The notes: generated from the letters alone by a model not told the origin. A stretch of DNA of 11,766 nt from Calditrichota bacterium (GCA_024275555.1 JAJRYW010000397.1:1-11766); one strand, 5' to 3'. Positions 1 through 6,177 are shown, counted from the first letter of the stretch. Made by a program: numbers and translations.

Positions 1-607
1 CATCAAACAATTCGGCAAACCCTGACTCCGGACCGGAATGTTCGGTCCCGGCCAAATGATGCCCCGGCACAAAATCAACGTTTTCAGGAAGATGGGGCTC
101 GACCGCATCGATTACCGCTCGTTTCACTGAACCAACGTCGGTAACCGTCGCGCCCGGTTTCAGATGGGGACCAATTTCTTTTGCCACAGTGGCCATGGCG
201 CCCACTGGTACCGCCAGAACGACAAGATCAGCGTCTTTAACCGCAAGCGCCGCGTTTTCCACCGGGCGCACTTCCAGGCGGGATTTAAGCAGGTTCACTT
301 CCGGCTGAATCAGCCGCGCCGCCTCGCCAAGGTGACAAACATAGTAATCGGCAATCCATTTAAGCAAGTCGATCAGCTCCGGTTGGGCAAAAGGGCGGGC
401 GTCGACCACATCATAAACGGATTTGATTTCCTCCACTCTTTCGGGGGGGCGCTCCGTCAGGGCCGTAACCAACCCGCCCATATAGCGCGGCCCTATGGGC
501 ACAATAACCTGGGACCCCACCCGGATCTGGTCTCGAAAGTGCTCGGGCACCTGGTAGGTGTAAGGCGTATCAACCGGAATGGGAAGCAGTATTTCTGCGT
601 ACATCAT
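1..607 (-). CDS. PriA N-terminal domain fused in frame to a TyrA (prephenate dehydrogenase) fragment, partial
   Basis: The frame is open from ATG (607 or 604) to the left edge, about 201 codons, with no stop. Numbering from 604, residues 1-113 match the 3'-DNA-binding domain of PriA, the helicase that restarts stalled replication: AEILLPIPVDTPYTYQVP near the start, VGSQVIVPIGPR at 29-40, then a WIADYY segment and LGEAAR at 83-97. From about residue 118 the protein is instead prephenate dehydrogenase (tyrosine biosynthesis): DADLVVLAVPVGAM at 124-137, VTDVGSVK at 154-161 and the catalytic-His region PGHHLAGTEHSGP at 180-192. The helicase motor of PriA and the GxGxxG NAD-binding half of TyrA are both absent. 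I checked the codons across the junction (around 250-265) and found no frame break. No clear SD precedes the start. It may be a true fusion, an in-frame deletion between neighbouring genes, or a misassembly. The domain identities are much surer than the biological reality of the chimera. Confidence 0.8.
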   Translation of the reverse strand, partial: MMYAEILLPIPVDTPYTYQVPEHFRDQIRVGSQVIVPIGPRYMGGLVTALTERPPERVEEIKSVYDVVDARPFAQPELIDLLKWIADYYVCHLGEAARLIQPEVNLLKSRLEVRPVENAALAVKDADLVVLAVPVGAMATVAKEIGPHLKPGATVTDVGSVKRAVIDAVEPHLPENVDFVPGHHLAGTEHSGPESGFAELFD

Positions 608-756
608 CACCACAGATTAGTCTTAAGGTTATGCTGCCTGAATTTTCTCTAATATGGTTCTGTGAATTTAGGGAATCATCCGGAAAGGCAAAAGGGTTTA
701 ACAAAATTTGCCGCGTCTCGTTCTTTTGTAGCTTAAACCAAGGTGTGGGCCTGGGT

Positions 757-793
757 GGTGAGTGGTGAGTGGTGAGTGGTGAGTGGTGAGTGG
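757..793. repeat. Heptanucleotide tandem repeat, GGTGAGT x 5
   Basis: Five perfect, uninterrupted head-to-tail copies of GGTGAGT run from 757 to 791, followed by a partial GG. It lies in the non-coding gap upstream (minus strand) of the PriA-TyrA frame. A perfect short-unit array of this kind usually varies in copy number by slippage. Whether it affects the downstream gene cannot be told from one sequence. Confidence 0.9.
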
Positions 794-912
794 CCCGAAA
801 AAAACAACATAAGGTGGGGTGAAACGGAATACGGAATGCGCACTAAAATTATTTTTTACATATCACGCAATATTCCTGTCGATTCACGCATCACAATTCA
901 GAGCTTTTTTTT

Positions 913-948
913 AAAAAAAGCGCCTGCTTTAAACAAAACAGGCGCTTT
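913..948 (-). terminator. Intrinsic terminator of the rplY-rplI operon
   Basis: On the minus strand, 23 bases after the rplI stop, a perfect 10-bp stem (AAAGCGCCTG / CAGGCGCTTT) with a 12-base loop is followed by a run of T (919-913). This is a standard Rho-independent terminator and marks the end of the ribosomal protein operon. On the plus strand the stem is preceded by a run of T and not followed by one, so it is one-directional for minus-strand transcripts. Confidence 0.9.
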
Positions 949-971
949 GAATATACCGGAATACTCTGAGG

Positions 972-1415
972 TTATTCTTTCACAACCCATACTTTAACAT
1001 TTGCTTCCACTTCCGGGAAAAGCTTGATCGGCACCGAATATATTCCCAGGGCTTTAATCGGCTCGTCTAAAACAATTTTGCGACGATCGATATCATACCC
1101 CTGTTCTTTCAGGGCGTTTCCGATATCCTGGGTGGTCACCGAACCGAACATTTTATCTTCCTCGCCAACCGACACCGAGATGGTTACGCTCACGCTGCTC
1201 AGTTTTTCCGCCAGCGCTTCGGCAATTTTCTTCTCTTTGCGCTGCCGCTGGAATTTTTGACGCTTTTCTTCTTCCAGCATCCGTACATAGTTCGGTTTGG
1301 CCGGGTAGGCAATCTTTTTGGGGATCAGGTAGTTGCGAGCGAAGCCCGGCTTCACCTTGACAATTTCTCCGCTCTTCCCCAGGTTCTGGTAATCTTCTCT
1401 TAATATTATTTTCAT
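972..1415 (-). CDS. rplI: 50S ribosomal protein L9
   Basis: L9 binds 23S rRNA at the base of the L1 stalk and helps keep reading frame. The N-terminus MKIILREDYQNLGKSGEIVKVKPGFARNYLIPKKIA is the family signature, followed by the long charged connecting helix (about residues 40-75) and a C-terminal domain ending in KVWVVKE. Length is normal at 147 residues. The frame can start at 1421 (adding MI), but the GAGG sequence at 1425-1422 abuts that ATG, whereas it sits 6 bases from the ATG at 1415, which also gives the canonical MK start, so I chose 1415. It is the last gene of the operon, 20 bases after rpsR, and is followed by the terminator. Confidence 0.97.
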   Translation of the reverse strand: MKIILREDYQNLGKSGEIVKVKPGFARNYLIPKKIAYPAKPNYVRMLEEEKRQKFQRQRKEKKIAEALAEKLSSVSVTISVSVGEEDKMFGSVTTQDIGNALKEQGYDIDRRKIVLDEPIKALGIYSVPIKLFPEVEANVKVWVVKE

Positions 1416-1421
1416 GATCAT

Positions 1422-1425
1422 CCTC
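1422..1425 (-). promoter_or_regulatory. Ribosome binding site of rplI that decides the start
   Basis: GAGG on the minus strand touches the upstream ATG (1421) directly but is spaced 6 bases from the ATG at 1415. Normal SD spacing therefore favours 1415. Confidence 0.6.
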
Positions 1426-1435
1426 GCTTCAATTG

Positions 1436-1663
1436 TTAACGCTGAATGTCTGACACAAAGGGAAGCAGTGCGAGATGCCGGGCTCTCTTAATTGCTTCGG
1501 CGAGTTGACGCTGCTGCTGAACATTATTACCGGAGGTGCGGCGGGGCACAATTTTTCCCTGCTCTGTTAAATAGCGAACCAACAATTTGGTGTCCCGGAA
1601 ATCAACATAAAGGATTCCGTTCTCACTCAAGCGGCTCACGCGTTTTTTTCTTGGTCTTAACAC
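1436..1663 (-). CDS. rpsR: 30S ribosomal protein S18
   Basis: S18 forms a heterodimer with S6 on the 30S platform. The 75-residue protein has the basic N-terminus LRPRKKRVSRL, the core YVDFRDTKLLVRYLTEQGKI, the PRRTSGNN turn and the C-terminal AIKRARHLALLPF helix typical of S18. It has no cysteines, so it is a zinc-free form. The start codon is GTG, preceded by AAAGGGG with a 7-base spacing. It lies between rpsF (24 bases) and rplI, the usual rpsF-rpsR-rplI order. Confidence 0.97.
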   Translation of the reverse strand: MLRPRKKRVSRLSENGILYVDFRDTKLLVRYLTEQGKIVPRRTSGNNVQQQRQLAEAIKRARHLALLPFVSDIQR

Positions 1664-1687
1664 GATAATTCCCCTTTATTTTTTAAT

Positions 1688-2383
1688 TTATTCCGCATCT
1701 TTTTTTTCAGGTTCTTCGGCCTCGGGCGCCTTGGGAGCGGTTTCTGCCGGGGCGGTTTCCTTTACTTCACCGGCTTCGGGCGCCTTGGCAGCGGTTTCTG
1801 CCGGGGCGGTTTCCTTTGCTTCCCCGGCTTCGGGCGCCTTGGCAGCGGTTTCTGCCGGGGCGGTTTCCTTTGCTTCCCCGGCAACTGCGACCCGGGGAGC
1901 TTTTTCTACCGGGGTGCTTTCAGAAGCGGTTGCGGTTTCCGCTGCTGCGCTCCTGGCCTTAACCGGGGCTTCTCGTCGCGCCGGAGCAGGCCTTGGCCCC
2001 CGGGAACCTGCGTTATCCGGCCGATCGCCGTAGCGGGTCGCACCGGATTTCATCCGCTTGGCGTCAATCTCCCGCTGGATTAATTCTTCCTTGGTCACTA
2101 CATAAGTTAAATAACGCAACACGCGGTCGTTCAGGCGGAACTCGTTTTCCAAAATTTGGGGAATATTCAGGCGGCTGTTGGCAGTGTATTCGATTTCTAC
2201 ATAGTAGCCGCTGGTGCGTTTGCGGATCGGATAAGCAAGGCGACGCTTACCCCAGGGATTATGGCGTTTAATTTCACCGCCATGGTCTTCGATGAGTTGC
2301 TGAACCCGGCTGGTCACATTTTCGACCTCTTCCGGATTCTGAGCAACATCGACAATAAAGATCGTGCAATAGAGCTTTTCCAT
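1688..2383 (-). CDS. rpsF: 30S ribosomal protein S6 with a long repetitive C-terminal extension
   Basis: Residues 1 to about 108 are a normal S6 fold: MEKLYCTIFIVD start, then HGGEIKRHNPWGKRRLAYPI (about 34-53), SGYYVEIEY (58-66) and LNDRVLRYLTYVV (84-96). S6 pairs with S18 on the 30S platform. Typical S6 proteins are about 95-140 residues; this one is 231. The extra part is a basic, Arg/Pro-rich linker (109-148) followed by an Ala/Glu/Pro/Thr-rich, probably disordered tail containing three 18-residue repeats of the form GEAKETAPAETAAKAPEA (169-186, 187-204, 205-222). The ATG is preceded by GAAGGAGAG at good spacing. The core assignment is secure; the function of the tail is unknown. Confidence 0.97.
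   Translation of the reverse strand: MEKLYCTIFIVDVAQNPEEVENVTSRVQQLIEDHGGEIKRHNPWGKRRLAYPIRKRTSGYYVEIEYTANSRLNIPQILENEFRLNDRVLRYLTYVVTKEELIQREIDAKRMKSGATRYGDRPDNAGSRGPRPAPARREAPVKARSAAAETATASESTPVEKAPRVAVAGEAKETAPAETAAKAPEAGEAKETAPAETAAKAPEAGEVKETAPAETAPKAPEAEEPEKKDAE
1717..1882 (-). repeat. 54-bp coding tandem repeat, about three copies, inside rpsF
   Basis: A 54-bp unit (18 codons) is repeated about three times, with boundaries at 1741, 1795 and 1849 plus partial units at each end. Where complete, the middle copies differ at only a few bases. Since 54 is a multiple of 3, gain or loss of a unit keeps the S6 frame. The near identity at the DNA level suggests recent duplication. Confidence 0.92.
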
Positions 2384-2405
2384 ACACTCTCCTTCGGTCT
2401 TTACG

Positions 2406-2422
2406 GCCCCACAGGGTGGGGC
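2406..2422 (-). promoter_or_regulatory. rpsF leader hairpin, possible S6:S18 autoregulatory element
   Basis: In the minus-strand leader a perfect 7-bp stem (GCCCCAC / GTGGGGC) with a 3-base loop is followed directly by CCGTAAAGACCGA and then the rpsF SD. UCCU just before the stem can pair with AGGA of the SD, which would close an outer helix and hide the ribosome site. Many bacteria carry an rpsF leader motif with a conserved CCG that binds the S6:S18 complex. The position and the CCG agree, but I did not align it to the family model, so this is a candidate only. Confidence 0.4.
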
Positions 2423-2458
2423 AGGATTGATGGATACAGTAACTATAAACTAATTTTA

Positions 2459-2484
2459 GCGGCGCAAAGATAACATTGCGCCGC
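2459..2484 (-). other. Intercistronic hairpin between hppA and rpsF
   Basis: A perfect 9-bp inverted repeat (GCGGCGCAA / TTGCGCCGC) has an 8-base loop and lies 29 bases after the hppA stop. On the minus strand it is followed by TAAAATTAG, not a U-run, so it is a poor intrinsic terminator. It could slow 3' decay of the upstream message or act as a weak attenuator. Confidence 0.6.
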
Positions 2485-2513
2485 TGTCAAAACAAATCGA
2501 AATGATTTTTTTC

Positions 2514-4685
2514 TCAGATCAGCAAAGGGGCGATTACCAACGAAACCACGCTCATCAGCTTGATCAGGATGTTCAGCGAAGGACCGGAAGTGTCTTTGAA
2601 GGGGTCGCCCACCGTATCGCCCACAACCGCGGCTTTATGGGGATCGGAGCCTTTGTAGTATTTTTGGCCGTCAATCTCGATACCCTCTTCGAACATTTTT
2701 TTAGCGTTGTCCCAGGCGCCGCCGGCGTTGGCCTGGAAAATAGCCATCAGCACACCGGTAACGGTGACGCCGGCCAGGAGTCCGCCCAGCATCTCGGCGC
2801 CGCCGGAGAAACCGATCACCACCGGCACAATCACTGCTAACAGACCCGGTAGAACCATTTCCCGGATTGCCGCTTTGGTGGAAATTTCCACGCACTTGCC
2901 GTATTCCGCTTTGCCGTCTGCGGCGTCAAAGGTCGCCTGATCTTCTTTCGACCAGTCTTTGTACTCTTTGTTTTCATTCTTGTGCATCACCGCCAGGGCG
3001 GCTTTAAGAGCCGGGATGTCTTTGAACTGCCGGCGCACTTCCTGGATCATCGACATGGCGGCGCGGCCAACCGCCTGCATAGCCATGGAAGAGAAAAGGA
3101 ACGGGAGCATTCCGCCCAGGAACAAACCGGCCATCACTTTAGCCTTAGAAATATCGATGGAGGGAATTTTTGTGGTGGCCATGAATGCGGTAAAAAGCGC
3201 TAAAGCGGTCAGGGCGGCCGAACCGATGGCAAACCCTTTTCCGATAGCGGCGGTGGTGTTGCCTACCGCATCAAGTTTATCGGTGCGGGCGCGCACCTCT
3301 TTGGGCAGGTCCGACATCTCGGCAATACCGCCGGCGTTATCGGAGATCGGCCCATAGGCGTCCACAGCCAACTGGATGCCGGTATTGGAGAGCATCCCTA
3401 CCGCAGCAATGGCAATTCCGTATAAGCCGCCAAAAGTATAAGCGCCGATAATAGCAGCGGCAAGAACAATGATTGGCAGGGCGGTAGAACGCATCCCCAC
3501 CCCCAGTCCGGCAATAATATTGGTGGCCGAGCCGGTTAAGGATTGCCGGGCAATTTCCACCACGGGACGTTTCCCCAGGCCGGTATAGTATTCGGTAATT
3601 AAACCGATTAACACACCGGAGACCAAACCAATAATAGTGGCCCAGAATACCCCCATAGCCGAAAATTGGTGCCCGTTGAATTCCCAGCTTTCCGGGAGCA
3701 ATCCGTTAATGATAAAATAGGAGGCAATGATCATGACGATTGAAGAACCGAATTCCCCTTTGTTTAAAGCAGCCTGGGGATCTCCGCCTTCTTTAACCCG
3801 CACAAAAAAGGTTCCCAGGATGGACATGATGATTCCCACACCCGCCAGGGCCAGGGGAAGCAATACGGCCGCCATACCGTTTAACATGGTATCGGCCTGG
3901 ACAAAGCTGGCGGAGCCCAGAAAGACGGCGCCCAAAACCATGGTGCCGATAATCGAGCCGACATACGATTCAAACAAGTCGGCGCCCATCCCCGCTACAT
4001 CGCCGACGTTGTCGCCCACGTTATCGGCAATGGTTGCCGGGTTTAAGGGGTGGTCTTCCGGGATACCGGCTTCGACTTTGCCCACCAGGTCCGCACCGAC
4101 ATCCGCGGCTTTGGTGTAAATTCCCCCGCCGACGCGGGCAAACAAAGCAATGGAAGATGCTCCGAATGAAAACCCGGTAATCACGGTGATCACCTTGTGC
4201 GGGTCTGCCGGCCAGAGGCTGCTGTAAACCAGGAAGAGCACGCTCAGACCCAACACTCCCAAACCAACTACCCCCATGCCCATCACAGAACCACCGGCAA
4301 AGGCAATTTCCAGCGCCGGGGCAAGACCGGTGCGGGCGGCGTTGGTAGTGCGCACATTGGCTTTGGTCGCTACACGCATCCCGATAAAACCTGCCAGTGT
4401 GGAGCACAGCGCCCCCATGATAAAGGAAACCGCCACCAGCGAGCTGGACGCCTTGGCATCGGCGCTAACTCCCAGGAGGATGGCTACCACAACAACAAAT
4501 ACTGCCAGAACACGATATTCGGCCTTCAGAAAAGCCATCGCTCCGTCGGCAATATACACGGAAATGCGTTTCATTCGCTCCGTTCCGGGATCTTGCTTGG
4601 AAACCCAGGAGGATTTCCACAGGGTATACAACAACCCGACCACACCTGCAGCAATACTCAGATAAATCAGTAAATCAGCACTCAA
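2514..4685 (-). CDS. hppA: Membrane-bound, ion-pumping inorganic pyrophosphatase, K+-dependent type
   Basis: The enzyme hydrolyses pyrophosphate in the membrane and uses the energy to pump H+ and/or Na+. The 723-residue protein is mostly hydrophobic helices, about 16 as usual for the family. Active-site signatures are present: IADNVGDNVGD at about 219-229, GADLFESY at 234-241, and GDTVGDPFKDTSGPS near the C-terminus. GNTTAAIGKG at 475-484 has Ala (479) where K+-independent enzymes have Lys, so this is the K+-dependent class. Glu239 in LFESY is seen in Na+-pumping members, but some H+ pumps share it, so the ion is not settled. The start is TTG (4685), supported by an excellent SD, AAGGAGGT, 6 bases upstream. 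It sits between pth (15-base gap) and rpsF, an unusual place for this gene. Confidence 0.96.
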   Translation of the reverse strand: MSADLLIYLSIAAGVVGLLYTLWKSSWVSKQDPGTERMKRISVYIADGAMAFLKAEYRVLAVFVVVVAILLGVSADAKASSSLVAVSFIMGALCSTLAGFIGMRVATKANVRTTNAARTGLAPALEIAFAGGSVMGMGVVGLGVLGLSVLFLVYSSLWPADPHKVITVITGFSFGASSIALFARVGGGIYTKAADVGADLVGKVEAGIPEDHPLNPATIADNVGDNVGDVAGMGADLFESYVGSIIGTMVLGAVFLGSASFVQADTMLNGMAAVLLPLALAGVGIIMSILGTFFVRVKEGGDPQAALNKGEFGSSIVMIIASYFIINGLLPESWEFNGHQFSAMGVFWATIIGLVSGVLIGLITEYYTGLGKRPVVEIARQSLTGSATNIIAGLGVGMRSTALPIIVLAAAIIGAYTFGGLYGIAIAAVGMLSNTGIQLAVDAYGPISDNAGGIAEMSDLPKEVRARTDKLDAVGNTTAAIGKGFAIGSAALTALALFTAFMATTKIPSIDISKAKVMAGLFLGGMLPFLFSSMAMQAVGRAAMSMIQEVRRQFKDIPALKAALAVMHKNENKEYKDWSKEDQATFDAADGKAEYGKCVEISTKAAIREMVLPGLLAVIVPVVIGFSGGAEMLGGLLAGVTVTGVLMAIFQANAGGAWDNAKKMFEEGIEIDGQKYYKGSDPHKAAVVGDTVGDPFKDTSGPSLNILIKLMSVVSLVIAPLLI

Positions 4686-4699
4686 TTGAAGACCTCCTT
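4686..4699 (-). promoter_or_regulatory. Strong ribosome binding site supporting the TTG start of hppA
   Basis: AAGGAGGT (4699-4692) is a full anti-16S match placed 6 bases before TTG at 4685. No ATG competes at that spacing. It lies in the 15-base gap after pth. Confidence 0.85.
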
Positions 4700-4700
4700 C

Positions 4701-5306
4701 TTATGTTGAACTATCCAGGATATGTTTATTGAATTGGTTCATCGTCGGGCCAAGGCCCGAAACCACAAAAGACTCCGCTGCGTCAGCAGCAAAGGAAATA
4801 ACGAATGGCAAATCTTTTTTTTCTGATGAGGAAAAGGGGGACAAGACATGATTGACCGCAGAGTGGAACGAGTTTCCGATACCTATCCGCAGCCGCGGTA
4901 TCTGTTGTGTTTTTAGGTTTTCGATAATGGATTTGAGACCTTTTTGGCCGGCGGCGCTTCCATCCGGGCGCAGGCGGATCGTCCCAAAGGGTAAGTGAAA
5001 ATCATCGACCACGATAAGCATCGTGGAGTAATCATCCAGCTTGTAGAAGGAGGCAAGTGCTTGAACCGCTGTTCCGCTCAGGTTCATATAGGTTGTCGGT
5101 TTTATCAACAAAACGGGTTTATTGTCGATATGAATTTTCGTCTGAACTGCTGCATACTTTGCGCTGCGAAATGCGGCCTGATTACGCCGCGCCAGTTCAT
5201 CCAGCACCATAAACCCGACATTGTGACGGGTTTCCTGGTACTCTTTGCCCGGGTTTCCTAATCCGATAATAAAATGCAACCGACCAACCTGTCTCTTTGG
5301 AGGCAA
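4701..5306 (-). CDS. pth: Peptidyl-tRNA hydrolase
   Basis: Pth frees tRNA from prematurely released peptidyl-tRNA in the cytoplasm. The 201-residue protein shows GLGNPGKEYQETRHNVGF (15-32) with Asn18 and catalytic His28, KPTTYMNLSG (69-78), and the catalytic Asp101 in VVDDFHLP. The usual GGHNGLKS segment is here AGQKGLKS: the residues matching E. coli His113 and Asn114 are Gln121 and Lys122. The annotated start is TTG at 5306, with AGGA 6 bases upstream overlapping the rplY stop, which suggests translational coupling. A second TTG at 5279 would give a shorter, more typical N-terminus, so the start is uncertain. rplY-pth is a very common pair, here 8 bases apart. Confidence 0.95.
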   Translation of the reverse strand: MPPKRQVGRLHFIIGLGNPGKEYQETRHNVGFMVLDELARRNQAAFRSAKYAAVQTKIHIDNKPVLLIKPTTYMNLSGTAVQALASFYKLDDYSTMLIVVDDFHLPFGTIRLRPDGSAAGQKGLKSIIENLKTQQIPRLRIGIGNSFHSAVNHVLSPFSSSEKKDLPFVISFAADAAESFVVSGLGPTMNQFNKHILDSST

Positions 5307-5314
5307 GTATTGTC

Positions 5315-5956
5315 CTACTCTTCAGTCGAGTCGGCTTCGCCTTCGCCCTCACCGGCTTCTTCCGCTTCACCTTCACCCATGGCCGCTTCATCCAATTCAC
5401 TGATAACGCGCTTGGGCAGTTCTACGGTCAGAATGGTTTCATTGGGGTCGTCAAGAATCTCAATGTTGTCAAGTTTCAAATCCCCGACATGGAATGCATC
5501 GCCAACTTCCAGCGGTTCGACATCGATTTCCAGGGTTTGCGGAATATTCGTCGGGAGACATTGCACCTGAACTTCACGAACCAGGAATTGCAGGATTCCA
5601 CCTTGCTTGGCGCCCCTGGGGGTTCCCTTCAATGCCAGGGGAACCATCACAGTCAGTTTTTCACCCATGGTTACGCCCATAAAATCGGCGTGGATCGGCT
5701 TCTCCGAAACCGGATGGTATTGAACTTCCTTCAGAACGCATTTTAAAGGTGTTTTGCTTCCTTCAATCTGTAAATCGACCAGGCCGTGACCGCGCGCCAA
5801 AAAATAGCCCAGGTTGCGCAGGTTAAACAGCAGGGATTCGGCCGGTTTGCCGTGCGAATAAAAGACTCCGGGCACCCATCCTTCTCGACGAAATTTTTTA
5901 GCGGCGCGAGTGCCGACTTCTTCACGTTTACGTGCTTCAATGGTTACAGCGGACAT
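5315..5956 (-). CDS. rplY: 50S ribosomal protein L25 (general stress protein CTC form)
   Basis: L25 binds 5S rRNA. This is the two-domain CTC form of 213 residues: an N-terminal 5S-binding beta barrel (about 1-95; EARKREEVGTRAAKKFRREG, then VPGVFY and a KEVQYHPVSEKPIHADF segment) and a C-terminal domain (about 96-185; VPLALKGTPRGAKQGGILQ, PLEVGDAFHVGDL). The tail from about 188 is strongly acidic (repeated Glu, Gly, Ala), as is usual for this form. The ATG is preceded by AAGGAG with 5 bases of spacing. It is the first protein gene after tRNA-Gln and leads the operon with pth. Confidence 0.96.
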   Translation of the reverse strand: MSAVTIEARKREEVGTRAAKKFRREGWVPGVFYSHGKPAESLLFNLRNLGYFLARGHGLVDLQIEGSKTPLKCVLKEVQYHPVSEKPIHADFMGVTMGEKLTVMVPLALKGTPRGAKQGGILQFLVREVQVQCLPTNIPQTLEIDVEPLEVGDAFHVGDLKLDNIEILDDPNETILTVELPKRVISELDEAAMGEGEAEEAGEGEGEADSTEE

Positions 5957-5986
5957 ACTATCTCCTTACTTACTGATCTCTAAATT

Positions 5987-6017
5987 AAAAAAATGCAAGC
6001 AGAATTCTCTACTTGCA
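5987..6017 (-). terminator. Intrinsic terminator or attenuator between tRNA-Gln and rplY
   Basis: On the minus strand TGCAAGTAGA, loop GAAT, TCTGCTTGCA forms a 10-bp stem with one G-U pair, followed by seven T (5993-5987). It begins 21 bases after the tRNA 3' end and only 30 bases separate its last T from the rplY ATG. Read-through from the tRNA promoter may feed the downstream operon, which would make this an attenuator. Confidence 0.85.
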
Positions 6018-6038
6018 CCCCGGTAATCGGAAGATTAG

Positions 6039-6110
6039 CTGGGGTGCTAGGATTCGAACCTAGGAATGCCGGGACCAAAACCCGGTGCCTTACCACTTGG
6101 CTACACCCCA
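6039..6110 (-). tRNA. tRNA-Gln (anticodon UUG)
   Basis: The 72-base cloverleaf closes fully. The acceptor stem is TGGGGTG / CACCCCA with G discriminator, the D arm is GCC / GGC, the anticodon arm is CCGGG-TTTTGGT-CCCGG (anticodon TTG), and the T arm is CTAGG-TTCGAAT-CCTAG. The sequence is very close to standard bacterial tRNA-Gln. The 3' CCA is not encoded (CTA follows), so it must be added after transcription. Confidence 0.97.
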
Positions 6111-6148
6111 GTCAAACGTTCGAGATTAAATTCTCAAAAACGAGCGAA

Positions 6149-6177
6149 AATATAATACCCGACCCCAACCTTGTCAA
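6149..6177 (-). promoter_or_regulatory. Sigma70-type promoter of tRNA-Gln, and probably of the rplY operon
   Basis: A perfect -35 TTGACA (6177-6172) is followed by a 17-base spacer and the -10 TATATT (6154-6149). Initiation near 6142 would leave a leader of about 31 bases before the tRNA. No other strong promoter was seen between the tRNA and rplY. Confidence 0.8.

Larger units (their letters stand above)
608..971. other. Intergenic region between rplI and the PriA-TyrA frame
   Basis: No convincing gene is seen. The stretch holds the rplI operon terminator (913-948), a heptanucleotide tandem repeat (757-793) and otherwise A/T-rich sequence. The promoter of the PriA-TyrA frame should lie between about 620 and 900 on the minus strand, but I could not pick out a convincing -35/-10 pair. 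The small plus-strand frame that crosses this interval has no family resemblance and runs through the terminator. Confidence 0.6.

Noticed and set aside
164..652. Plus-strand frame of 162 codons
   Set aside because: It is antisense to the PriA-TyrA frame, whose domains are recognisable; the plus product is His/Arg/Gln-rich with no family resemblance.
776..997. Plus-strand frame of 73 codons across the heptamer array
   Set aside because: It starts in the repeat, runs through the rplI terminator and ends inside rplI; no SD and no recognisable family.
1731..2033. Plus-strand Ala/Ser/Gly-rich repetitive frame
   Set aside because: It is the complement of the 54-bp repeats in rpsF and has no signal of its own.
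2453..2490. Promoter for rpsF (TTGACA ... TAAAAT)
   Set aside because: The spacer is 26 bases and is filled by the hairpin, too long for sigma70.
6039..6110. tRNA-Gln as an integration site of a mobile island
   Set aside because: No integrase gene and no repeated tRNA 3' end were seen; the 3' side leads straight into the terminator and rplY.
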